This document shows positions 23,380-34,440 of a stretch of 64,000 bases of DNA, in pieces. Location: the NCBI GenBank assembly GCA_024195265.1, contig JAJLRJ010000010.1, positions 16,550,259 through 16,614,258 of the forward strand. The letters are read 5' to 3'. Each line of letters opens with the position of its first letter. Within the stretch, counting starts at the first letter, position 1. The notes below the pieces were generated by a model, which ran no database searches, had not been told where the DNA came from, and was given only the letters and a program-made list of their open reading frames with translations. Position numbers and translations under genes: made by a program. Source of the stretch: Dendrophyllia cribrosa (Eukaryota > Cnidaria > Anthozoa > Scleractinia > Dendrophylliidae).

Positions 23380-24835
23380 TATATATAGTTAGGCTTAGCC
23401 TAACAGCGGCGCCCTCTGAAGACCCTCTGAACAAGCTTAACTAAGATGAAACTTAACTAATAGGTGAAAGGTCGGAAGCACAAGAATTAAGATTAATATT
23501 GACGACCGGGCTATTTTTCAATTTTAGCAATTCTCAAAAACAGTATTACCCGACCGTCTGCACAGTACATTTAGACCGTACAAAAGTTCACAAAAACAAC
23601 TTTTTCTCCGTCTAGAATAACTATTACGACTACTGTTAAAAAATACAGTTGTAGCTTGTCAAAAAATGCCTGAGAAACTGATTTGGAAATCAAAATTGCC
23701 AAAAATACAAACATATTTGCATACGGCCACGCGAGTGAAGTTAGAACTATAATAAAATTCAAGTCTTGTTTTGTTTACATAAAATCGCTTTTCAACCTAT
23801 GTAATGAATGAACAAACACATAAAAATGGACAACACAATCTTCTTTCGATAAATTTTATTCAAATCTCCATTAGTTTATGTTGAAAAGCAAAACGGAAAA
23901 CGCGCATCGAGGCCGAGCCGTGTCTTCGATGAAATTCAAGAAATTATACAACTGAATTTAAGCTACACGTTTAAAAACAATTCTCCAAAACTTACGAGAA
24001 CACATTAACAAAAAGTCAATCACAGATTGATATCTAGATAAATTTCCATCGAAAAATGGGTAGTTTCTTGGTGTTGCGGATGGTGTGATCACCAGATGAC
24101 GTAAAACAAAAGATTCAAAAGACACTGAACAATACCCACACCACAACACAAAAGCTAACCAACAATGGCTTCCGCAACACCAAGAAACACCCAATTTGTT
24201 TTACCTTTAAGTCCCTCCGGCGACTACTGTGCTTGGAAATTCTTTAAATCTCCGCTTTGGTGCTGAAATCCGTAAAACGAACCCATCTCTCGCATTGCTA
24301 AAAACGTATATAGTTCCTCGAAGCAAGATTTTATCCCTGAAAGCTCTTCTTTTTCCACTAAAGCGGCTCCTGAGTATCCCTTAATTAGCATCCCTGTCTT
24401 GAGTAGCAAACCACGAAAAAATGCAGGAAAATAACGACTTTAATTTAAACCGTTTTCTCCGCTCAGTAAACACAGCAAAACATCAAAGTGTTTTCCCAGC
24501 TGACGTGACATTCGGCCGTGTAACCGCGCGAAAAAAAAGCCTCGCTTTGGTTTCAACATGACGTCGTACGTGCATATTTTGCGACGTCATACGCGCCCGC
24601 GAGCTAGTCCTCCGCTAAGATCCCGGATGTTGTGTGGCGTCATACGCGCATGCGCGCTAGCCTTGCGCGACACACATCTCCGACACACATCTCCGACACA
24701 CATGTTTTTGTTGCAGACAGCGCCCGCGAAACATTCCGCTAGCCATGACCATGAAAAATGAGGGCATAGGTTGTGTGAGTATGGGGCTCCGCAGCCGGGC
24801 CTTCGGCCCGGCTAGTGCTCCGCTATTAATGTGCC
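23380..24835 (-). mobile_element. Family 'H' element, copy 1
   Basis: An inverted copy of 48440-49650. Matching landmarks include the TTAGGCTTAGCCTAAC palindrome at one end, the AAGCAAGATTTTATCCCTGAAAGC block, and the other end with CCATGACCATGAAAAATG followed by a stem GCCGGGCC-TTC-GGCCCGGC near 24796 and GTGCTCCGCTATTA. It sits inside element A, which lacks it in the B copy. No protein recognised. Confidence 0.65.
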
Positions 24836-24950
24836 AACCAGAGCCTTATTGGCTGCCGAAACAAAGGGTTCTTTTGTTCCAGTGGCTGGCACATTTGAAT
24901 AACGAAAAGAATGTTTGTAAACAGATATCATCCCTATACCATCGGCGAAG
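24836..24950. repeat. Short palindromic insert
   Basis: TGTGCCAACCAGAGCC at 24830 and TGGCTGGCACA near 24880 are inverted matches bracketing about 65 bp. Probably a small MITE beside the family-H element. Confidence 0.4.
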
Positions 24951-25673
24951 AGAAAAAATTCATAACTGTAATCTAAAGGCGCAAATCTCTCTGAAATCTT
25001 ACTGGGAAAGCTTTATGCTTTAGGCTTTTTAAATACTTTCATTTGCGACGAGTGGGAGTCGTGTTTAGCCTGTATATTTTTAGACTACTTTCTGTATTTT
25101 GAAGGGGTTTTGAGTAAACTTTTCCAGTTAGGAATTCAATCCAGTCACGCAATTCGTCTTAATATAAATCTGAAAATTGTAATATCTCTCCCTGAAAAAA
25201 AAAATCGAAATAAGAAAAAAATCATGTAAACAAAGGATAGATGTTCAGTAAACGTGCACAGAACGATTAGAGACAAAAATATCATACCAACGACACTGTA
25301 CTGATCGTCGCTTGCCGCTGTCACGATTTTCCTATTTTTTTCTATATTGTTTGAGCACATAGTACACAAATTTTTTGCTCGCTTTCAGAGGCCGGGCAAT
25401 TTCTTGCGACGAGAGATGATGACTCACGCGTAGAAAAACGAATCTCCAACGCAATGATGTTTTGTACTTACGAACCATGTTTCACCTTCACTTACGAATG
25501 AACCATGTTAACTTTCACTAACGATACGAAAATGCTCGAAAGTAATCAGAAACCGCCCAAAATTTGATTGACAGCAGGGAAAAACGCAACCGTTGGTGGT
25601 GATTTGAATTTCAGATTCCGCATGTTATTGAAAAGCGCAATAAGCAGTTGGAAAAGCAACCTGAAAAAATTCG

Positions 25674-25747
25674 GGCTTGAACGGGATTCGAACCTATGAC
25701 CTTGCGATACCGGTGCAATCCTGGCAAATCCACTGAGCTATCAAGCC
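25674..25747 (-). tRNA. tRNA-like gene or tRNA-derived SINE head
   Basis: 74 nt on the minus strand with a perfect 7-bp acceptor stem (GGCTTGA/TCAAGCC), an A-box region TAGCTCAGTGG and a perfect B-box GGTTCGAATCC. The anticodon loop reads CCGGTAT, giving a nominal GGT (Thr) anticodon, but position 33 is C instead of U, one anticodon-stem pair is broken and the D stem 3' strand is wrong. It is more likely a pseudogene or SINE-derived copy than a working tRNA. It lies just outside element A. Confidence 0.5.
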
Positions 25748-25794
25748 ACTTGGATAGATGGTTAATTGTGAGTTCGTAATATACCCGATGATAG

Positions 25795-25797
<3 letters not shown>

Positions 25798-25827
<30 letters not shown>
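25798..25827. repeat. (TA)n microsatellite
   Basis: About 15 uninterrupted TA units. Confidence 0.95.
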
Positions 25828-25830
<3 letters not shown>

Positions 25831-26243
25831 AATGTCAATATATGAAAATCATGTTTTTGCCAAACAGAAATTAACAATCAAGTAACCCAACTTAACTTTT
25901 ATTACTGTATTCTTAGTCTTAAAATGAGAGAACGTTGTTTTATTTTATTTTTTTGTGATTTAACGTTTTCCCCGAATCTCAACAAATAAGCATGCCAGGT
26001 AAAAGAGAAGTAATGTTTGTACATGCCACAATTTGCCATTGTTCTTTAGAAATCGTTACCATTTCTATCACCTACAAGTCCGAAGTCCCAAGGGTCTATA
26101 TTAGGATTTAAATCTAAAGCCCTTTTATAACCTAATTAGTGTTGAATTTTGGTGTTAATGCTGGTTTAAATGTTGTGTACTTAGAGCACCGTTTCGTTTA
26201 GTGTTCAAAGAAAGTATTACTTTTTTCATGCATATTAGTATTG
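25828..26243. other. No supported gene
   Basis: AT-rich, stop-dense; nothing recognised. Confidence 0.4.
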
Positions 26244-27385
26244 AAAGTCATGGAACGATGTCTTTACAACAAACTCATTGACCGCATCTCAAGCCAACTC
26301 CACAAGTTTCAGTATGGGGTTTTGTAGGGGGCATCGATTACTTCACAGCTTCTTCATGTCCTTAAGAAATTGGCCAGCTTCTCGATATGAGAGTGCAATC
26401 TGATGCGACTTACTTGGATTTTGCCGAAGCCTTCGACAGGGTTGACCATCAACTGCTTCTAACAAAGCTACAACGCTTTGGCATATGTGGCAATAGACCA
26501 ATTTCGATATATTAAAATTCATACTTGGCTCCGAGACCAGACTTTTGAAGACAGGATTGTTGCCACTTTGTTATTGGCACGAATACCTACAACCGTGGAC
26601 AAAATAGCTTGGGAAACTTAAGAAAATACTACACAATGACAATATATCTAGAAGAGAGAAACTATCGTTCCATTTCCTGGTCCCACCTCTCCCCCAATAC
26701 AAAGTTGAGACATTGTGGCTTGGTTAAATGCATAAAACTCAACATTGTATTGGGGGTGGGGAGGGGGAGGTAACGACAAAGACAATTTGTGGGGAAAAAG
26801 GTTACAGTGTAAGTGTCCCAAAACTTCTGACCAAGATTGTAGACTTGGTGTACCATTTTAAATATCTGTTAAGTGATCCACATATTTCAGTATGTACCTC
26901 TTGTAGAATAACCAGGCGCTCAGATCCGTCTTATGGTATCTACTCAATGTACCAAAAGCGAACACTAACTTTTCAAAACAGTTTTTACTGCAGATCACCA
27001 AGAATCTGGAATACTCTTCTGCCGCATCTCAGTCATACACTAACCTACTTCAAAAAGGAACTTCTTAAAAACTATTTTTATAATTATTACTAAGTCTGTT
27101 TTTGATGTGGATATACCGCAAACGTTTGAAACCGTCTGCATTAAATGCCATGTGTGCCGTCCAATTTATAGCCTAACTAACAGGATGTGCTGCTAGTTCC
27201 ATTTTCGACTTCTTATTTCTGTATTTGCTTTATTTGGCCCGTTTATTTGTTGTATGTATGTACGTTATTGTTCTTCGTTGTTTAAACTTGATGTAGACTG
27301 GGACCTCGTAAGGGAGCATTAGCTCTGTGAGGTGTCCCTGCCTTTTTGGCGAAGTTTGTAAATAAGTAAATAAATAAATATGGAA
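26244..27385 (+). pseudogene. Second non-LTR retrotransposon remnant (RT and C-terminus)
   Basis: Reading across several frameshifts and stops, about 26250-26500 shows RT blocks: ERCLYNKLI, a degenerate HKFQYG with a broken G-R-S box, and ATYLDFAEAFDRVDHQLL (catalytic Asp of the first RT motif). The FADD block is missing. About 26900-27093 carries a C-terminal segment (RTLTFQNSFYCRSPRIWNTL then FKKELLKNYF) of the kind that ends CR1/L2-like ORF2 proteins. A non-coding tail follows, ending in an AAATAAGTAAATAAATAAA-type repeat near 27358-27380, as expected for a LINE 3' end. Confidence 0.75.
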
Positions 27386-27429
27386 GACGCAGTGGAATGG
27401 AAAAATATTTCTAGCACACGGCTCAAACC

Positions 27430-28270
27430 ACAGTTGTGGTGTGATGATTATGATTAGAAGAGATTTGGATTTTGAAGAGAAATCATGTGTTTGCAATGGA
27501 AATGGCAGATTTATAACAATGGCTGCAACTGTACAAGGAGTCAAATATGTGTTTGTAAATATTTATGCGCCTTATAAGGTATGCGATCAATGTACGTTTT
27601 TTGGATAGATGCATGATAAATTATTGGACATTATTATTTCAGATCCCAAGAAAAGAGTAATCATTGGAGGTGACTATAATGTCACTTTTCACTTAAACCT
27701 TGATTGTCCCGGAGGGTCTCCGAAACAAACAGTCTGTTAAAACGTTAGAAAGCTATGTTTGGATTTTGACCTTACAGATATTTGAAGAGTAAGGAATCGA
27801 GACAAAAAATTGTTCACTTGGAGACAGACCAGGCTCCTAATTCAAAGAAGATTAGATTTTTGGTTTATTAGCGATAGATGTCTAGATGAGGTGGAAGACG
27901 TTAAAATTATACCCTCTATAAAATCAGATCATTCTGCAATTAATAGCATAGAAAAACAAAAGCACCGTCCATAGTATTGGAAATTCAATTCTAGTATGAA
28001 TCAAATATGAGGATTACCTAAAATAAATAAGTGACAGCGTACCTATATGGGTTGAGGAATTTAAGGGAGTGAACAATAAGAGAGTGCTATGGGACCTGGT
28101 AAAAAAATTAACATATGATAAGACAAGTTTCTATTACATATATTAGTAAAGGAAAAGCACGGATTAGAAAACAAAGTTGGTCAGAAACAGAACAATTGTT
28201 AAAATTGTATCAGAAAAAGTGTGCTATGGATCCGTCAAAAGAAAGAAAACATAAAGCTGGGCGTAAATTG
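27430..28270 (+). pseudogene. Tx1/L1-like LINE ORF2 endonuclease fragment
   Basis: With a few frameshifts the sequence reads an L1-type endonuclease: YVFVNIYAP, then IIGGDYNVTFHLNLDC (GDxN motif), LFTWRQT, RRLDFWFIS, and SDHSAI (catalytic Asp-His). It continues into the linker toward the RT (VLWDLVKKLTYDK, WSETEQLLKLYQKK) and breaks off near 28270. It is a different LINE clade from the two upstream and is 3'-truncated relative to a full ORF2. Confidence 0.75.
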
Positions 28271-28362
28271 ACATCTATACGACTTCTTTCAGCTGTCAGC
28301 ATACATGTCGAACTGTGATTACCACTAATTCTCGGGGTTTTGAATCTTTTAAATGGACTTAC

Positions 28363-28629
28363 CGCTTCTTTTCATAACACTGACAACAAATGGCCCAATG
28401 GAAGTTTTACCAACTGTAGCAGTACAAGTGTAGTTTCCAAAGTCTTCATCTTTCACAGGAGTGATGGTCAACACAGCGCTTTCTCCTTTCAGTTGCTGAG
28501 CTCCATTTTTCTCCCATGTAACAACTGGGGGTGGAAATCCACTCACAGGACAACACATTGGCTGCTGCTCACCAACATCTACAGAATAGCACGTTTTAGG
28601 GCAGAACGTATTGTCCTGTTTGAGAGGGT
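28363..28629 (-). CDS. Immunoglobulin-like domain exon of a cell-surface protein gene
   Basis: A 267-nt exon (89 codons) on the minus strand. The acceptor follows a T-rich tract and AACATGTAAAG (28630 side); the donor is GTAAGT at 28362-28357. Both borders are phase 1, as in extracellular Ig modules. The protein shows the I/V-set signature: a first Cys region (MCCPVSGFPPPVVTWEKNG, with the strand-C Trp), then ESAVLTITPVKDEDFGNYTC (the D-x-G-x-Y-x-C motif with the second core Cys) and a final beta strand GPFVVSV. It probably belongs with the FN3-like exon at 13410-13694, in N-Ig-FN3-C order. The sequence past the donor or before the acceptor is intronic and should not be translated. Confidence 0.85.
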
Positions 28630-29011
28630 CTTTACATGTTAAAAAAAAAAGAACAAAACATGTCACATGCATACCCAAACGTTCTGTAACAATTACAGTA
28701 CTGTACACATAGCCATACAATGCAGCAATAATAACACCACTTCTCAACAAGAGAAACGGAAAACAGTTAGAGACATAAGGAGTTTGAGTTGTTAAGAGCG
28801 GCTGTCTGTAAATATCGAAAACTCGCCGTCAAAACAGAATTTTCGGATTTATTCATATTTGGTCAGGAGAAACCCTTTGGTGTCCAATTTACGAAAATTA
28901 CATTCAAACTTTACAAAGACTTTTCGTTTTCGAGAAATCCGCCAAAAACTTATTAAAATGCCGTGTTCAGGTCGCAGCCACCATTAAATTTAGCCGAGAT
29001 TTGCTGCCTAT

Positions 29012-29203
29012 TTAAATTGCTCGGGAAGAAAGACGCCTTAACGTATGAAAGTGATTCTTTGCAGTTGAGTAGAGTAACCCTTTATTGGAAGAAGATACAT
29101 TTTTACATGTCTTTTTGAAAGCCCGAACATCCCTACTTTCAGCACTTTTGTAAACACTCGAATATGAGGAAACTTCTCTAGCATAAATCTTGTCCTGGTA
29201 CAT
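29012..29203 (-). other. Open frame mirrored in both arms of the foldback
   Basis: On the minus strand the left arm encodes MYQDKIYAREVS followed by a stretch ending ESRDVRAFKKTCKNVSS. The right-arm fragment encodes nearly the same peptide on the plus strand at about 39018-39134. In the shared 36 codons I count about three silent and three replacement differences, so there is no strong sign of selection. Function unknown; possibly a captured exon. Confidence 0.3.
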
Positions 29204-30542
29204 AGAATTTTACAATGAAAGTTATACTAGCAGAAAGCTATGTTAGCTGACTGCAACATATCGAAAATCTAGCTTGGGTAATTGAACAGCCACCCGTTGA
29301 GAGAAGTAAACGCGCAGGCAATTTTTATGAATTTTCTTCAAAAGTTCAGACAGTGAGTCACGCAAGCACAAGTAAACACTTTTTCAAATGAATCAGTTTA
29401 GCTTATTGCGTATACCCTTTTCTTGCTGTGGCAAACAAAATTACTTGTTTGAAAAGCAAAATCTAGTGTTCGCCCTATATCCTGATAAAAATCAATTCTT
29501 GAGTAGGTGATAACTGATCGCAAACGAGAAGGTCAAGTGCCGTGTTTACATTTTTCCGCTCTTTGCGCCAATGTCAACAACATGAAAGGATTGAAACTAT
29601 CCCAAGCAAAATTTGTTGCCCAAAGTACATCTTTAACATAGCAGTTTCTTTATTTCAGGAGATAATTTTATAGATTTAAAATCACTTTTACTTAGTGAAG
29701 TTGTACAAAGCAGCCAAATTTCCAAGCCACTGTGAATTCCAGTTTGGCAAAAATTTGAGTAGAAGTACTCAACTGTACTAAATATTACCTGCTAAAATTT
29801 CAACTATGTGATTTAAGATTGAACGAGAGAAATTTCCTACTGAATTCAAGCAATGACTGCAATGTTTTTTATGTCAATCAGACCAACTGAAACATGTGCA
29901 TCTGATATAATAACTATTACAGTACTACATGTTTTACTAACAAAACCATTCTTATTTGTATTTGCCATACAAATTCTAAGATAACATTCTGATACAAACA
30001 GCAACGACACAGTTCACTGACTAGTACAAAGACATACTGACGGATGAAAATTTAAAGGATCCCAAGCGTGAACGGTTGGTATTGGGCATCAACTCTGTGT
30101 CTTATTTCACAAAACAACTCCTTTACACGGCATACCAGATATTTTGAAATCAACTCTTCTTTCCTTTTTTCTGCTGTACTATAAAAGAAGATGGATTGAA
30201 ATGAAAACCGGGGAGAACCGTATATGTACATAACCGTCATCATTAAGGGGAGAATGGGGAAGGGGTGAGAAAACACCGCCGCATCACGGGAAAACCCTTT
30301 TACTTATAAGGGAAAACCTCAAAGTCATGGGTCATCTGTGTTCTTGTTTAAACAACAGTTTCCCAAAAACGATAACTGTGTAACTGGCGTAGGGGAGAAT
30401 AATAACGGCCATCTGATGGCTAGCATCTCGTAAAACAACATACGTTCGCAGAAAAGAGCTATACTTTGGGAAAATATAGTTTCCCTACCGTGAATCAGCC
30501 TTGCTTTTTATATCGACAATAGTCCCTTTTAATAAATATGGT

Positions 30543-31433
30543 CCAGGCTTAACTAATCAATGACATCAATGACATCAATGTAATCAATGAGTAATCAATG
30601 GGTAATTAATGAGTAATCAATTGATTACTAATTGAGTATTGCCAATACTCAATGAATACTCAATGACTAATCAATGACCCACAAAATTTTTGGTCATTGA
30701 TTAGTCATTGATGTCATTGATTAGTCATTGATTTGCATGAAAAGAGGTGTTGACAGGCCAGACACAACTCATAAGCTCGTGATAACGTGGAACGTGACCT
30801 TTAGAGTTTTGCTCTAGCAAGTATATCCCCCCGGGATATCCCCCAAGGATTTTCCTTTTTTGTATGAGATAAGGGGAGGCTCTTTTTATATTTCTCTTAG
30901 CAATGGTTGGTTCTGAATTAAATGCCATTTGCTCATTAAGACGTTTTTAAGACTAGGCAACGCCGGGTGGTACGTTGTTACGAAAGGCAGAATTCTTTTT
31001 CGCACGTTCTTCTTTTGCTGCAAAGATGACTTCCGTTCATTGAATTTTGCCTCGGAAATTATTTTGTCAATGAGATTGTGAGGGTAGCTTCTAGCACGGA
31101 GGCGTGCTTTGAAGTTGTTGATATTCTCACTGAATGATTTCGCTGAGGAATTTGTTTTTTAAAAGTCCCAGGGCTTCAACTTTTCTGAGCCCTTTTCTGA
31201 CCCCTGGTGGGTGACAGGAAGAGAAATGGGTGTACTGGAAGGTCTCTGTTGGTTTAAAATGAGTAATCAATGACATCAATGAGTAATCAATGACCCACAA
31301 AATTTTTTGGGTTCGATTAATCATTGATTACTCATTGAGTATTGGCAATACTCAATGATTAATCAATTGATTACCCATTGATTACCCATTGATTACTCAT
31401 TGATGTCATTGATCATTGATTAGTTATGCCTGG
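30543..31433. mobile_element. Inverted-repeat element built of TCAATGA repeats, with ATATGGT duplication
   Basis: Both ends read CCAGGC(A/T)TAACTAATCAATGA inward, then about 170 bp of tandem variations on TAATCAATGA on each side in inverted orientation. The direct duplication ATATGGT lies outside (30536-30542 and 31434-31440). CAGG-type ends and a 7-8 bp duplication suggest a hAT-like insertion. The centre (30740-31262) is not transposase but a piece of Penelope-like reverse transcriptase. Confidence 0.6.
30740..31262 (-). pseudogene. Penelope-like element reverse transcriptase, C-terminal fragment
   Basis: Read on the minus strand across about three frame changes: FKPTETFQYTHFSSCHPPGV, a degraded KGEALRLLRTN-type block, NINNFKARLRARSYPHNLID, RILPFVTTYHPALPSLKN, KWHLIQNQPLLREI, and SYKKGKSLGDI. 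This ordered set (SSCHPPG, GYP, ILPFVTxYxPALP, KWHLI, KGKSLxD) is the C-terminal RT region of Penelope-like elements. The catalytic palm and the GIY-YIG endonuclease are absent. The fragment fills nearly the whole space between the two TCAATGA repeat blocks. Confidence 0.75.
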
Positions 31434-31440
31434 ATATGGT

Positions 31441-32671
31441 CCATCCCTTTGCTAACGCAAATATCCCATATTCTGCAATCAGACATTTTCCCTTCTCTCT
31501 CTTCTACTTTTGATAAATTGTTGATAAAGCAATTGCAGTATTGATAAAACCGATTCCAGCTGTCATAGAAGACTTTCTTCAAAAAGAGCGAGGAGGGTTA
31601 GAGATAGCACTTTTGACTTAGCGGAAAAACCTCTGAATTGGGGCAAGGCATGACTCAACTGGGGCCTGGCTTTGATCACATTGCTAGACTAGGAGAGGTC
31701 GAGTGGGCTATCACATATGTGCAAAACAAAATCGCCTCCCATGTAGCATCTCGACTTTTTTGCGTGCTCGTGTGATCGCCTGCTATCCCTGAGAGAGAGA
31801 AGAATAAAGGGACTACTTGCATTCTAACCCGTTGCCTGTGGCTAGCCATGTTGACACCTATACCGTAGGAAATCTGTTCACTTTGTTGCAGTGAGCTCTT
31901 GTTCATTTTTCCTTATCTTCAGGAGAGCATGGCTACCCTTTTTCCATTGTGCGTTATTTTCGGGATTCAGCATTCTCACCCACCCACCAACACTAGTACA
32001 AATAAAATACAGATGTCCCTGGTTGCTGTTCATCCAAGCTATACTGTTCGAGATCTGTCTCTTGTGGTATAAAAATTGTTACTTGATTAATGTCGAGCGA
32101 GTTCTGCTGGAGTCCGTAAACAGGTAAGTTTGATTTCACTTTCGCTGAGTGGCAACAATATTTCGTTGAGTGGTGATGATATTTCGCTAACCGGAAACGA
32201 TTTTTCACGAGATTTCGCTGAGCAGCAACGATTTATCGCTGAGTGGGTACGAGATTTCGTCAAAATCTCGCGTCAACTTGAACAATGGATGTCCCGAAAT
32301 ATCGTGCGACATTTCGTTTCAAACAAAATCTCGTTAAAATTCGCCAAGTTATCGCGATTTTCGTCAATTCTCGTTTCCATTACTTTTGCCCAATACTTTA
32401 CACCACCACCCCAGTTTCAGATGGTCCATTTTGGGGAAACTGTTGTTCAAACAGAAGGATCAATGCAAGGACACAATTGAGCCAAGAAAATGAAATGAAA
32501 GTGCTTAGTTTCTCTTTCATGTGCTAATTTAGAGATTCCCACTCTCTAAATAGAAGAGTTTTTCCCTCCAGTTGCCAGTTTTCTCACGCTCTCCCCATAA
32601 TCACGACGATTTTTGGGTGCGTGACACGATGTGCGGTTGTCCAGTTTTCACTTCAATCTAACTTCTTTCAT
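31441..32671. other. Centre of the foldback, no supported gene
   Basis: No recognisable protein. Around 32140-32290 there is a loose repeat of TTTCGCTGAGTGG-like words (32143, 32163, 32214, 32237) about 20-50 bases apart. Confidence 0.4.
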
Positions 32672-33389
32672 ACAGTAGTACAGCAGAAATAGCAAGAAAA
32701 ATTGATTTCAAAATATCTGAAATGCGTGTAGAGAAGTTGTTTTGTGAAATGAGACAGACAGTTGATGCCGTTCACGCTTGGGATCGTCTAAATTTTTACC
32801 TTTTGGTATGTCTTTATACTAGAGCGAACTTTTCATTGCAGTTTGTCTCAAATTGTTATGTTAGAATGTTGTGGTTGACCTTTTATGGAAAATACATTTA
32901 GCTTAGCAAAGAGTGGGTTTTGTTTGTAAAACATGTAGTACTGCAGTAGTTAAAAAGATGCACATACTTCAGTTGGTCTTTGGTTTGAAAACCTGATTGA
33001 CATTAAAAAAACATTGCAGTCATTAATTGAATCTAGGAGGAAATTTCTCTCGTTGAATCTCAAATCACATAGTTTCAATTTTAGCGGATAATATTTAGTG
33101 TAGATGAATACTTCTGCTCGAATTTTTGCCAAACTGGAATTTGATTTCCGATCAGCGCCGCAGATAGTTACTGTTATATTAAACTCGGAAAACTAATCGA
33201 ACAGCCGACACGTTGTTGACACAGTGGCTAGGAAATTTGGTTGCTTTGTACGATTTCACTTACCAAGCTTCACTTACTATCTCCTGTAATAAGGAAACTA
33301 CTATCTTTAAGATGTACTTTAGGCAACAAATTTTGCTTGGGGAAAAAGGTCAACACAACACTTGACCTTTTCGTTTGCGATCAGTTATC

Positions 33390-34042
33390 TACGGAAGCCT
33401 GTAAGGGACATTCGAGATGCAACTTAATTTTAGGGAATTTTTTTTATCGGTTAATGCGAGATAACAATGCGAGATAGAAAATGCGAGATAAAAAATGCGA
33501 GATAGAAAATGCGAGATAGAAAATGCAAGATAAAAAATGCGAGAAAAAATACGAGGTAGAAAATGCGAGATAAAAAATGCGACATCAAAATGCGAGGTAG
33601 AAAATGCGAGATAGAAAATGCGAGGTAGAAAATGTGAGATAGAAAATGCAAGATACTGAAGGGCGGCGTGGTTACTCGGAAGCGCCTTTCTACCTCGCAT
33701 TTTCTATCTCGCATTTTGTATCACGCATTTTCTACCTCGCATTTTCTTTCTCGCATTTCCTACCTCGCATTTTCTATCTCGCATTTCCTACCTCGCATTT
33801 TTATGTCACATTTTTTACCTCGCATTTTCTACCTCATATTTTCTATCTCGCATTCTTATCCTGCATTTTCTACCTCGCATTGTCTATCTAGCATTTTTTA
33901 TCTCGCCTTTTTTTACTTCATTTTTTATCTCGCATTTTCTATCTCGCATTTTCTATCTCTTATTTTTATCTCGCATTAACCGATAAAAAAAAATTTCCCC
34001 AAAATTAAGTCGCATCTCGAATGTCCCTTACAGGCTTCCGTT
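33390..34042. mobile_element. 653-bp palindromic element with inverted AATGCGAGATAGA satellite
   Basis: Ends ACGGAAGCCTGTAAGGGACA in inverted orientation, with a 6-bp target duplication GTTATC at 33384-33389 and 34043-34048. The uninterrupted target sequence is readable in the other foldback arm near 29505-29520, confirming the borders. Inside each end is an array of a unit of about 13 bp (AATGCGAGATAGA and variants), one orientation at 33454-33655 and the opposite at 33690-33985. Long open frames on both strands here are artefacts of the repeat. Confidence 0.85.
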
Positions 34043-34440
34043 GTTATCACCTACTCAAAAATTGATTTTTATCAGGATATAGAGCGAAAAAAGCTCATTC
34101 GAAAACTAGATTTTCTTTCCAAACAAGGAATTTTGTTTGCCACAGCAAGAAAAGGTTATACGCAATAAGCTAAATTTATTTCAAATGTGTTTACTTGTGA
34201 CTACGTGACTCACTGTCTCAACCTTGAAGAAAATTTATGAAAATTGCCTGCACGTTTACTTCTCTCAATGGGTGGCTATTTAATTATCCAAGCTAGATTT
34301 TAGATATGTTGCAGTACTTAAGAGCGACTTGCTGTAACTATCAACTATACCTATGCAAGATAGAAAAATTCGATTTTCTCATACTTCGTCACAATAAAGG
34401 TCTTTACTAGCTTGTTTAAAAAATATAACTTTTAGGTTGT

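Larger units (their letters stand above)
17995..25640. mobile_element. Large mosaic element 'A' with TA-flanked inverted ends
   Basis: The two ends share about 100 bp of inverted repeat (C-T-T/G-C-GCTTTTCAATAACATG inward through the CCCTGCCGTCAATCA block) flanked by TA at 17993-17994 and 25641-25642. Inside the ends, the left arm (to about 18570) and right arm (from about 24905) differ from each other. They match the right and left arms, respectively, of the element at 52508-58147 in reverse, so A and B are inverted copies of one family. A has been expanded by a LINE (18577-23183) and a family-H element (about 23380-24835). The TA flank would fit a Tc1/mariner-like mechanism; no transposase was found. 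Confidence 0.65.
13695..28362 (-). other. Presumed intron between the Ig-like and FN3-like exons
   Basis: No further splice-bounded, domain-like exon was found on the minus strand between the two confident exons. Both are phase 1 at both ends, so they could splice together in frame directly. Most of the interval is made of mobile elements described separately. Undetected short exons cannot be excluded. Confidence 0.4.

Noticed and set aside
27230..27544. 104-codon minus-strand frame
   Set aside because: Antisense to the 3' tail of one LINE and the endonuclease start of another.
30553..30740. Telomere-like or CRISPR-like TCAATGA array
   Set aside because: Irregular spacing with no spacers, mirrored at 31257-31433; explained as the arms of an inverted-repeat element.
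33389..33979. Repetitive frames reading ISHFLPRIFYLAF-like peptides on both strands
   Set aside because: Artefact of the 13-bp satellite arrays, which have few stops in several frames.
33453..33985. Possible CRISPR array
   Set aside because: Repeat units of about 13 bp without unique spacers, inverted about a centre, in a eukaryotic genome.
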